Shown here one piece after another: positions 1 to 6,582 of a DNA stretch of 11,498 bases. Every line of letters starts with the position of its first letter. Position 1 is the stretch's first letter. A program made the translations under genes and the position numbers. Source of the DNA: Nitrospinota bacterium (lineage in GTDB: Bacteria; Nitrospinota; Nitrospinia; Nitrospinales; Nitrospinaceae); contig JAPUGN010000135.1 in the NCBI GenBank assembly GCA_027298165.1, forward strand, positions 1 to 11,498, in the 5' to 3' direction. The notes below the pieces were generated by a model that did no database searches, was not told where the DNA came from, and saw only the letters and a program-made list of their open reading frames with translations.

Positions 1-1
1 A

Positions 2-1285
2 ATAGTAAGGCGTCAATCGCACCCGGCTTTCCATAGTGTCCATGGCTTGCGTTTTGGAATTCCAGAAGGCGGTTACGATCCGCTTGCCTTTATGCAACTC
101 CTGCAAAATATAAGGCTGGTGAGGAAACTCCGTGAGCGCCCGGTCGAGAGCTTTGCCCCAATCCTCGCTCGACACGTCATGTCCCACCACCACTCCCCGG
201 CTACCCCACGCTTCGGGGGAAAACCCCGAGGGCTTGATCACCAACTCACGCTCTTTCTGCGTCAGGGAATACAGGTTCTGCCAATCATAAATGTAGTTCC
301 CTTTGACTTTCAGATTGGGAATTGCGGCATGGGGCGGCAACGGACGGTTGTCCAGCACCCATGTGTTTGGAATTAGATGAGCCAGGAGGGCAAAGGTTTC
401 AACCCCCAGGGCTTTTTCCCACCAGGAAACGAGGGCTGGATGGTGAAACAGGGCAAAACTCAGTTTTTCCTCCAGATGCGGTTTGTAGGGCGGGGTGGTC
501 CGGACGCGGCCTTTTTTGTTGCTGAACATCAGCAATTCCACTTTGGGAACGTTTTTTAGGTCGAACAGCTCGTAAAACCGGTAGACGGCGTCAATCGGCA
601 CCTCCCGGCCGGCATCCATCACATACAACCCCTCCTCCTTGAACAATATCTCGCGCGGATGCACGACATAAACCGGTAACCCCTGCTTTTTCAAAATATC
701 TCCGAGATAAACCATCTCGCTCAAGTAATCCCGGGCTTCGTCGGAAACCACGATCGCCGCAGAAATGCCTTTTTCTCCGGACACCGATTCCATCATCTGA
801 TAAAACAGCGAGGGGATACCACCCTCCGCCGCGCCGATGATACTGCGGTCCTCCCGCTCGTACAGGGCCATCAACCGGGCGGTCAGGCCGAAACCTCCCG
901 GCACCGCGTCGAGCTCGGTGACAGCAAATCCATTTTCCTGGACAATGACATCGGGTCGGATGATTGCCGGCAACTGGGATTTGAAGCGCTTCATGCGGCT
1001 GTATTCGATCAGGTCGGAAGGTTTGCCGCGGTCCAGATAATCCGACACCCATTCCGGCATACGACCCTTCACGCTGTCGAAATACAATTGATTAAGGGCA
1101 GTATAGAATTTCAGCAGATGCTGGCCCAGGTCACGAAAGAAAGCCGCGTCATTGGGCGACAGGTGAAACGGATGCGGAGAGATGCGCCAAGTGTTCCCGC
1201 CATCGTCCGCCTGTTGGGAGTACAAACCGGATTCCACCAGAGCGGTCTGAATGTCGGCGCAAATGTGATCGGAACTGGCTATCAT
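2..1285 (-). CDS. ATP-grasp-like protein of unknown function (3' end outside window)
   Basis: An open frame runs on the minus strand from an ATG at 1285 to the left edge without a stop, giving 428 codons; the C-terminus is missing. An in-frame TGA lies 12 bases upstream of the ATG, so this is the first possible ATG, but no clear Shine-Dalgarno sequence precedes it. The protein looks soluble, with no signal peptide or membrane segment. Residues 108-134 hold a conserved-looking segment with TELDAVPGG. Residues 348-400 resemble an ATP-grasp nucleotide-binding core: VIKPSGF (Lys351), then GSRGVVVG around 361-368, a Trp near 376 and the acidic strand YILQEL at 392-397. ATP-grasp enzymes join a carboxylate to an amine or thiol through an acyl-phosphate, but no substrate can be read from this sequence. 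It is transcribed divergently from the LON-domain gene. I am sure of the reading frame and only moderately sure of the fold. Confidence 0.72.
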   Translation of the reverse strand, partial: MIASSDHICADIQTALVESGLYSQQADDGGNTWRISPHPFHLSPNDAAFFRDLGQHLLKFYTALNQLYFDSVKGRMPEWVSDYLDRGKPSDLIEYSRMKRFKSQLPAIIRPDVIVQENGFAVTELDAVPGGFGLTARLMALYEREDRSIIGAAEGGIPSLFYQMMESVSGEKGISAAIVVSDEARDYLSEMVYLGDILKKQGLPVYVVHPREILFKEEGLYVMDAGREVPIDAVYRFYELFDLKNVPKVELLMFSNKKGRVRTTPPYKPHLEEKLSFALFHHPALVSWWEKALGVETFALLAHLIPNTWVLDNRPLPPHAAIPNLKVKGNYIYDWQNLYSLTQKERELVIKPSGFSPEAWGSRGVVVGHDVSSEDWGKALDRALTEFPHQPYILQELHKGKRIVTAFWNSKTQAMDTMESRVRLTPYY

Positions 1286-1317
1286 GGTTTTAATTCAACA
1301 TGGATGACAGTTGGAAT

Positions 1318-1362
1318 AAAAAAAAGGCCTGTGCTGCCTTATAGAGATGCACGCTCGGGCCT
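1318..1362 (-). terminator. Terminator-like hairpin and T-run in the 5' leader of the ATP-grasp-like gene
   Basis: Read on the minus strand, AGGCC pairs with GGCCT (1358-1362 with 1325-1329) and GTGC pairs with GCAC (1349-1352 with 1331-1334). The two stems are separated by an asymmetric internal loop and close a 14-base loop. A run of eight T follows directly (1325-1318). This looks like an imperfect intrinsic terminator 33 bases upstream of the start codon at 1285. It could attenuate transcription into that gene or stop antisense transcription from the right. The stem is interrupted, so the call is tentative. Confidence 0.35.
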
Positions 1363-1422
1363 GAAGTTGCAGAAAACCGTCTTCTATTCATAGCGGTGAA
1401 GTCGCACGAACGGATAAAACCC

Positions 1423-1452
1423 TTCATCCGCCACATTTAATAATGGTATAAT
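1423..1452 (+). promoter_or_regulatory. Probable sigma-70-type promoter for the LON-domain gene
   Basis: TATAAT at 1447-1452 is a perfect -10 hexamer, preceded by TGG to give an extended -10 element (TGnTATAAT, 1444-1452). A poor -35 match, TTCATC at 1423-1428, lies 18 bases upstream, which is tolerable with an extended -10. Transcription would begin near 1459, leaving a leader of about 20 bases before the ATG at 1481. This is the clearest promoter in the window. Confidence 0.65.
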
Positions 1453-1469
1453 TCGCGTAATAATAACGC

Positions 1470-1475
1470 AAGGGA
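1470..1475 (+). promoter_or_regulatory. Ribosome binding site of the LON-domain gene
   Basis: AAGGGA lies five bases before the ATG at 1481. It fixes that start codon, and together with the extended -10 just upstream it gives a short, complete expression signal. Confidence 0.6.
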
Positions 1476-1480
1476 CGGCT

Positions 1481-2170
1481 ATGAAAAATCCCGATCCGTC
1501 GAAAACTTCTCTGAAAACAATTGCACTGTTCCCCCTGCCCACTTCCGTGTTTTATCCCGGTACCGTTCTGCCGCTCCATATCTTTGAAGAGCGTTACCGA
1601 CAGATGACCGCCAACGCCATCGAGGCCGGCCGGTGGATCGGCATGGTGCTCCTGCAACCGGGTTATGAGGAAGAATATTACGGATCGCCCGAGATCAATC
1701 TGATCGGTTGCGCCGGGAGTCTCGAGCAGTGGACCCAGCACGACGATGGCAAATACGATATCGTCCTGCGCGGGCAAAGCCGCTTCCGCATCGTCCGCGA
1801 AGTGGGCGACACCCCCTACCGCCAGGCGGAAGTCGAACTGCTGACCGGCATCCACGATCAACCGGCCGACCCCGCAGCCGATTTGTACAAACAATTGATA
1901 GGAAAATTTCATTCCTTTACCAGTCAACTGCCACTCGACAATGCGCAGAAAGTAGAAATGGACGCCTTGGATTGCAAAACGCTGGGCGAGGTGGTCGACC
2001 GCGTCGCCTATTTTTTCGACCAGCCCCTTCAGGACCGCCAAAAATTTCTGGAAGAGCTGGATGTATTGAAACGCTACCACATGGTAAGCAAATTGATTGA
2101 CCTCAAACTACGCATCGTCCAGCAGTCCGCCCTCTTCTCCAAAAAAGGCATCAACTCCCGCCTCAATTAA
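1481..2170 (+). CDS. LON substrate-binding (N-terminal) domain protein, no protease domain
   Basis: This is a complete 229-residue protein. Residues 14-42 carry the LON N-domain signature: the LFPLP strand, then PG, LPLHIFEERYR and a following Met. The rest fits the small beta-rich domain plus a helical C-terminal part (about residues 140-215). There is no Walker A ATPase module and no Ser-Lys protease domain, so this is the stand-alone LON-domain family of about 190-230 residues, common in bacteria and sometimes annotated as peptidase S16. In full-length Lon this domain recognises substrate proteins; the role of the stand-alone form is not well established. No signal peptide or membrane helix is visible, so it is probably cytoplasmic. 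It has its own promoter and ribosome binding site and ends 15 bases from the convergent stop of the Rieske fusion gene, with no clear terminator between them. Confidence 0.9.
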   Translation: MKNPDPSKTSLKTIALFPLPTSVFYPGTVLPLHIFEERYRQMTANAIEAGRWIGMVLLQPGYEEEYYGSPEINLIGCAGSLEQWTQHDDGKYDIVLRGQSRFRIVREVGDTPYRQAEVELLTGIHDQPADPAADLYKQLIGKFHSFTSQLPLDNAQKVEMDALDCKTLGEVVDRVAYFFDQPLQDRQKFLEELDVLKRYHMVSKLIDLKLRIVQQSALFSKKGINSRLN

Positions 2171-2185
2171 CCGAAGTAGGATCCA

Positions 2186-3802
2186 TTAAATCCGTCCCGC
2201 CATGCCACCGTAGTCGATGCCGGTGAGGTCGGCCATGTCTTTTTTCCAAGCGGTGAGGTCCTCCGCGTTGAGCTGGTTGAGATGAGTGTGACCGCACGCC
2301 CGCGCCATCACTTTTATCAACTCCACCGACGCGTTAAAAAAATTATTCAGCCGCTTCGCGGATTCCTTCACATCCAGCCTATCCCGCAAATGTTCCTTCT
2401 GCGTGGCAATTCCCACCGGACAATTGTTGGTATGGCACGCCCGCATACCGATACAACCGATTGCCTGGATCGCCGCGTTGGAGAGAGCGATGGCATCGGC
2501 ACCCAGTGCCAGCGCTTTCGCAAAATCAGCGGGAATCCGCAGACCGCCGGTGATGACCAACGTGATGTCGCCGCGCTCCAGCCGGTCCAGATGATGCCGC
2601 GCCCGCGCCAAGGCCGGAATCGTGGGCACGGAAATGTTGTCGCGGAACAACAGCGGCGCGGCACCGGTACCGCCGCCCCGTCCGTCCAGAATGATGTAAT
2701 CGACCCCCACCTCCAGCGCCGCATCGATGTCGGCTTCGATATGCTGGGCCGACAACTTGTAGCCAATGGGAATGCCGCCGGTCGCTTCCCGCACCTCGGC
2801 GGCAAACTCTTTGATCGGTTGAATGTCCGTCCAGTCGGGAAACCGCGGTGGCGATACCGCCGCTTTGCCTTCCGCAAGACCGCGAACCTGGGCAATTTTC
2901 CCCTTCACCTTGTCACCGGGAAGATGACCCCCGGTTCCGGTTTTCGCACCCTGCCCGCCCTTGAAATGAAACGCCTGGCACCGCTGAACCTTGTCCATGG
3001 CATATCCGAACCGGGCCGACGCAAGTTCATAAAAATACCGGCTGTTGGCCGCCTGCTCTTCGGGCAACATCCCGCCTTCGCCACTGCAGATACCGGTACC
3101 CGCCTGGTCCGCGCCCATCGCCAAAGCAATCTTGGCTTCCTCCGACAAGGCTCCGAAACTCATGTCCGATACCAGCAAGGGGATTTTCAGCGTGAGCGGT
3201 TTTTTGGCGTTGGGACCGATGACCACTTCCGTACCCACCGGGTCCTCGTCCAGCAACGGCATGGTGGAAAGCTGGGCTGTTACGAACTGGATATCCTCCC
3301 ACAACGGCAGCTCGTCGCGCGGAACGCCCATCGCCGCCACTCGGCCGTGATGCCCCAGCTTCGACAATCCGTTTTTGGCCAACTCCTGAATGAAGCCGGT
3401 ATGCGGTTCCGCGTCGGTACCCTCGGTATCGGCATAAAGACCGAGGTAAGCCTTGCGATCGTACGGTTGCGGATGCTCCTTTTCCCATTCGGCAATTTCT
3501 TCTTCATCGACCACCACACTCCCGTTCTCCAGCCACGACGAAAATTTTGGAAGCGCCTCTTCGTTGCTGTATTCGCTGACGCCGGTGTCGTACCGGAAAT
3601 CCCATTGATGGACGCCGCAAATAAGATTGCTTCCGGACACAAGCCCATCGCTCAACAGCGCGCCACGATGCGGACACCGTCCATAAAATACCGAAACCTG
3701 CTCGTCATAACGGACGATGACCAGATCGACATTCGCGATCAGCGCATACGCCGGTTGCCGGTCCTTGAGCCCGTCCCATTGCGCCACTTTAACTTTCTGC
3801 AT
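2186..3802 (-). CDS. Rieske [2Fe-2S] domain fused to an FMN-binding glutamate synthase-type domain
   Basis: This is a 538-residue protein in two parts. Residues 1-110 form a Rieske ferredoxin domain with both ligand pairs intact: Cys43-x-His45 and Cys62-x2-His65. Residues from about 165 to 520 form the synthase domain of glutamate synthase (GltB-type). Markers are MSFGALS and the following GEGG, QGAKTGTGG, SPP, the FMN phosphate-binding DGRGGGTGAAP, ITGG, and the [3Fe-4S] motif CIGMRACHTNNCPVG (Cys450, Cys456, Cys461). The glutaminase (class II amidotransferase) and GXGXG domains of full-length GltB are absent. The likely chemistry is electron transfer from the Rieske centre through the Fe-S cluster to FMN. 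Whether it makes glutamate or acts on another substrate, as MgsC-type paralogues do, is unknown. The ATG at 3802 has a good GGAGA ahead of it; an in-frame TTG at 3844 would add 14 residues but lacks that support. It is the last gene of a three-gene minus-strand group. Confidence 0.9.
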   Translation of the reverse strand: MQKVKVAQWDGLKDRQPAYALIANVDLVIVRYDEQVSVFYGRCPHRGALLSDGLVSGSNLICGVHQWDFRYDTGVSEYSNEEALPKFSSWLENGSVVVDEEEIAEWEKEHPQPYDRKAYLGLYADTEGTDAEPHTGFIQELAKNGLSKLGHHGRVAAMGVPRDELPLWEDIQFVTAQLSTMPLLDEDPVGTEVVIGPNAKKPLTLKIPLLVSDMSFGALSEEAKIALAMGADQAGTGICSGEGGMLPEEQAANSRYFYELASARFGYAMDKVQRCQAFHFKGGQGAKTGTGGHLPGDKVKGKIAQVRGLAEGKAAVSPPRFPDWTDIQPIKEFAAEVREATGGIPIGYKLSAQHIEADIDAALEVGVDYIILDGRGGGTGAAPLLFRDNISVPTIPALARARHHLDRLERGDITLVITGGLRIPADFAKALALGADAIALSNAAIQAIGCIGMRACHTNNCPVGIATQKEHLRDRLDVKESAKRLNNFFNASVELIKVMARACGHTHLNQLNAEDLTAWKKDMADLTGIDYGGMAGRI

Positions 3803-3808
3803 TCGAAT

Positions 3809-3813
3809 TCTCC
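3809..3813 (-). promoter_or_regulatory. Ribosome binding site that decides the start of the Rieske fusion gene
   Basis: On the minus strand GGAGA lies six bases before the ATG at 3802. It supports MQKVKVAQ as the true N-terminus over the in-frame TTG at 3844. The Rieske domain begins directly after this start, so nothing is lost. Confidence 0.65.
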
Positions 3814-3870
3814 ATGAATGAGGATTGAAAAACAGCGATCTCAATAGAAGTCGGTGGTTTGATCCCGAGC

Positions 3871-4773
3871 TTAATTTAAAATTAAATTTGTGGACAATTT
3901 TTTAAAACGAAAAATTTTCCACACCTGCAAAGCGATGAGGTAACCGTTGCCTGGAATCACCACCAGATATAAAAACCATTCCAGTTGATTAAGCAGGGAA
4001 AATACCATCAACGCCATGGTGTTGGTGCAGACGCATAACGGACCCATCCATGCCAGAAACGTTTTGTCGGCGAGCCAGCGTTCTCGGTGCGCATCGCTCT
4101 CACGGTAACCCGCCACCCTGCGGCTGACGCGGTCCAGTGACGTGAACAATGCGTCCTGCCAGCCGTAAGCGGCGTTGTGAAACCTCTGCATAAAATAAAC
4201 CGCTCCGGAGAGTTCCCCGGCGGTCACGGCCTTACGGTCTGCTTCGGTGACCGTCTCGTCCGAGCGGTTTTTCCCGTAAGCTCCCACCCAGCCGGTATAA
4301 CTCACATAATAAAACACCCAGTAACTACATTGCAGAAGACCGCTCACCAGCGCCAACAGGGTTAGCGTCCAGATAAAACCGGGATCCGGCGAACCCGATG
4401 CCAGGCGAAAAGCGATGGCGCCATACACCAGAACCGCCACGGTAAAATCTGAAAACGAATCGAGGAAGCGGCCGAGACGCGACTCTTCCCCCCGCAGGCG
4501 TGCCAGATTGCCGTCGACGTTATCGAGAAACAGTTTGCCGTATAGAAACAGCGCGCCCCACACCAGCGCGTTCTCCACATTTGAAAAATAAAATGCGGCT
4601 GCGATCAAACCCATCAACAGCGCGAGCATCGTCAAGTGGTTGGCGGAAACGGGCAACGGATACAACAGGCGCACCCCCCAGCGGTTGGGAAAGTACCACC
4701 ACTCGTTCAGGTCGAAAAACCGGCACCCGTCCGGCAGTTTTTCCATTTTGTCGAAGTCAACGGACACAGCCAT
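3871..4773 (-). CDS. CDP-alcohol phosphatidyltransferase family membrane protein
   Basis: This 300-residue integral membrane protein carries a perfect CDP-alcohol phosphotransferase signature at residues 84-109: D84-x2-D87-G-x2-A91-R92-x8-G101-x3-D105-x3-D109. The four Asp bind the divalent metals that activate the CDP-alcohol. The family moves a phosphoalcohol from a CDP-linked donor to a second alcohol, usually in phospholipid synthesis at the inner membrane. Hydrophobic segments lie near residues 45-63, 66-83, 110-126, 135-155, 240-260 and 265-285. A polar stretch of about 85 residues (roughly 158-240) separates the middle and last pairs, making the protein longer than PgsA or PssA (often 180-250). 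The substrate cannot be told from sequence. The ATG at 4773 lies 16 bases after the radical SAM stop, suggesting cotranscription. The frame stays open further upstream to 5079, but that part reads as low-quality sequence opposite no family motif and overlaps the radical SAM gene. Confidence 0.88.
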   Translation of the reverse strand: MAVSVDFDKMEKLPDGCRFFDLNEWWYFPNRWGVRLLYPLPVSANHLTMLALLMGLIAAAFYFSNVENALVWGALFLYGKLFLDNVDGNLARLRGEESRLGRFLDSFSDFTVAVLVYGAIAFRLASGSPDPGFIWTLTLLALVSGLLQCSYWVFYYVSYTGWVGAYGKNRSDETVTEADRKAVTAGELSGAVYFMQRFHNAAYGWQDALFTSLDRVSRRVAGYRESDAHRERWLADKTFLAWMGPLCVCTNTMALMVFSLLNQLEWFLYLVVIPGNGYLIALQVWKIFRFKKLSTNLILN

Positions 4774-4789
4774 AGAGGAATCCCCGGAG

Positions 4790-6541
4790 TCAGCAGATGC
4801 CGCAGATTTTGCAGGTGGCGGTGTCGCACACGGGCGTGTGCTTGTGGCGCAGGGCGCGTTGGTAATCCTGCCAGAGAAATTTCGGAAAGTAACCGTGGTC
4901 AACGATATTCCACGGCAGGTGATCGTCTTTTTCAAATTGACGGTACACAGCATGATCGGGATGCGGTTCCGCTTTCTGTAACGCGGCTTTATCGTCGTGA
5001 CCGTTGGCGAGATATTCCTTGAAGAAGGACAACACCCGCCGGTCGCCTCGCGACAAATAGGTCTGCAGGTAGGCTTCATTGGGCGACCCGAAACCGAGTT
5101 CGATGTTCGGCAGCCGGCTCAGCGCCTTGCGCACTTTCATGAACCGTTTTTTCAGAATCGCCACGCTCTCCATCGGGTGCCACTGAAACGGCGTGCCCGG
5201 CTTGGGTATCAGCGGACTCAAACTGATGGTCACCGACCCGATATTGCCACGCTTGCGGCAGGCTTCCACGTACACCTTCTGGATATTCTCAACCAGATGG
5301 ATGAACTGGTCGATATCGTCTTCCGTCTCCGTCGGCAGACCGATGATGGAATAGATTTTGAGATGCAGGATGCCCTTCTCAGTCAGGAAGCGGCATTTGT
5401 CGATGATGAAATCGTCGCTCGCCGATTTATTGATAACGTCGCGCATGCGCTCCGACGGCGCATCGACCGCAACCGTCACGGTTTTCTGTCCACTTTGGAG
5501 GATCAACTCCACCAGCTCTTCGGTAAGCGTCTCCATGCGCAGAGAGGAAAACGAAAGTTTCTTACCCTCGGCCACCAGCCGCCGGGCCAATCCCAGTAAC
5601 TGCGGATGATCGGTCACCGACGGACCCACCAGGCCGATAGTCGACGCCTCCTTGCCCTGCTCTTTGAGAACGCGCGACAGCGAATCATAGGTCTGCGTCA
5701 AATCCGGTTCGCGCGGCGGACGATAGATGAACCCGGCGGTGCAGAAGCGGCACGCCCAGATGCACCCGCGCGTCACCTCCATCAACGCCATGTCCTTGAA
5801 CGCGGTCGCCTCCTCGTGCAACTCCGAATGCGTGCACAACTCCGGCGATCCCTCGGGAACATAGTGACGCACCACGCGCTCCGGCGCAAACGCTTCGGGC
5901 CGGAGTTGGGTCTGCCGCTCATTTTCATATACCGGCTCATAAAACTGCGGCACGTAAATTCCGGGCTGTTGCGCCAGGTCCCTGAGCATCTCGCGCGGGT
6001 CGTTCCATCGGGTATGGGTGAGGTGGTGGAAAAACCGTTCGGCCATGCCCTCGCCCTCGCCGATGAAGCACAGGTCGAGAATATCCGCCAGCGGTTCGGG
6101 GTTGATGAACAAGGCCGAGCCCCCGGCGGTGATCAGCGGGTACTGCGGTCCCCGCTCTCTGCGGTCCAGCGGGATACCGAAATAGTCGAGGATCATTACT
6201 GTGTTCAGGTAATCCGGCTCGAACGAAATGGAAAACGCAATGAGGTCGAAGTCCAGCGGCGGACGGGCCAGATCGTGCGAACGCAGTTGATCCGGCTTCA
6301 GCATTGGCGTGGCCGGGTCCCATCCCGGCGGCAGGCTGAAGCGGTCGCAGGTCACCCCGTCGATGGCGTTCAGCAGGCTGTACACCCGCTGGAAGCCGAG
6401 GTTGGCAAGCGCCACATCGCTGGTGCTGGGGTAAACCAACAACACGCTGACCGGGCGAATGGCGCCGGAAATCTCGCTTAATTGTTCCTGAATAGCCGTT
6501 TCCATCATATAATCGAAAGCATTAATCGGAACGGTCATCAT
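4790..6541 (-). CDS. Radical SAM protein, TIGR03960-like, with C-terminal cysteine cluster
   Basis: This is a complete 583-residue protein. Residues 30-175 look like an alpha/beta domain in the position of the B12-binding-like domain of related radical SAM proteins, with VLLVYPST, LITAGGSAL and FIGEGEG segments. The radical SAM core begins near residue 250 with VTRGCIWACRFCTAGFIYRP, giving Cys260-x3-Cys264-x2-Cys267 for the SAM-binding [4Fe-4S] cluster; IGLPTETEDD lies further on. The cobalamin ligand motif DxHxxG is not apparent. The last 12 residues contain Cys572, Cys577, Cys580 and Cys583, a possible auxiliary Fe-S or metal site. The sequence resembles the uncharacterised TIGR03960 group, some members of which are fused to DUF2344; that domain is absent here. 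Substrate and product are unknown. The start may be the first or second Met (6541 or 6538); the second sits at better spacing from AGGG. It is the first gene of the minus-strand trio and is divergent from the TrpD-like gene, 41 bases away. Confidence 0.85.
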   Translation of the reverse strand: MMTVPINAFDYMMETAIQEQLSEISGAIRPVSVLLVYPSTSDVALANLGFQRVYSLLNAIDGVTCDRFSLPPGWDPATPMLKPDQLRSHDLARPPLDFDLIAFSISFEPDYLNTVMILDYFGIPLDRRERGPQYPLITAGGSALFINPEPLADILDLCFIGEGEGMAERFFHHLTHTRWNDPREMLRDLAQQPGIYVPQFYEPVYENERQTQLRPEAFAPERVVRHYVPEGSPELCTHSELHEEATAFKDMALMEVTRGCIWACRFCTAGFIYRPPREPDLTQTYDSLSRVLKEQGKEASTIGLVGPSVTDHPQLLGLARRLVAEGKKLSFSSLRMETLTEELVELILQSGQKTVTVAVDAPSERMRDVINKSASDDFIIDKCRFLTEKGILHLKIYSIIGLPTETEDDIDQFIHLVENIQKVYVEACRKRGNIGSVTISLSPLIPKPGTPFQWHPMESVAILKKRFMKVRKALSRLPNIELGFGSPNEAYLQTYLSRGDRRVLSFFKEYLANGHDDKAALQKAEPHPDHAVYRQFEKDDHLPWNIVDHGYFPKFLWQDYQRALRHKHTPVCDTATCKICGIC

Positions 6542-6582
6542 ACCCTAAAACCCCCCTGCGGACCAGAGCCGGCAGCCTTTTT

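Noticed and set aside
591..1052. A 153-codon complete open frame on the minus strand inside the ATP-grasp-like gene.
   Set aside because: It is out of frame with the 428-codon frame starting at 1285, which has coherent protein-like sequence; the shorter one is Gly/Arg-rich shadow sequence.
1424..2080. A 218-codon open frame on the minus strand opposite the LON-domain gene.
   Set aside because: The plus strand has a promoter, a ribosome binding site and a clear LON-domain signature. The antisense frame has none of these.
2282..3817. A 511-codon open frame on the plus strand opposite the Rieske fusion gene.
   Set aside because: Its translation is rich in Arg, His and Gln with no family motif, while the minus strand carries complete Rieske and glutamate-synthase signatures. 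It is an antisense shadow of GC-rich codon use.
3871..3890. AT-rich, nearly palindromic stretch at the end of the CDP-alcohol transferase gene as a terminator or binding site.
   Set aside because: It encodes the last residues of the protein, the symmetry is imperfect, and no GC stem or T-run follows in the direction of transcription.
4774..5079. An N-terminal extension of the CDP-alcohol transferase frame by 102 codons.
   Set aside because: It overlaps the end of the radical SAM gene, is Thr/Pro/Arg/Cys-rich without a domain, and the ATG at 4773 gives a normal family N-terminus.
5606..6481. A 291-codon open frame on the plus strand opposite the radical SAM gene.
   Set aside because: The composition is basic and repetitive in character, with no recognisable domain or ribosome binding site; the opposite strand encodes the well-supported radical SAM protein.
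6538..6543. TATGAT on the minus strand as a -10 box for the radical SAM gene.
   Set aside because: It overlaps the start codon itself, so transcription would begin inside the coding region; a chance match is more likely.
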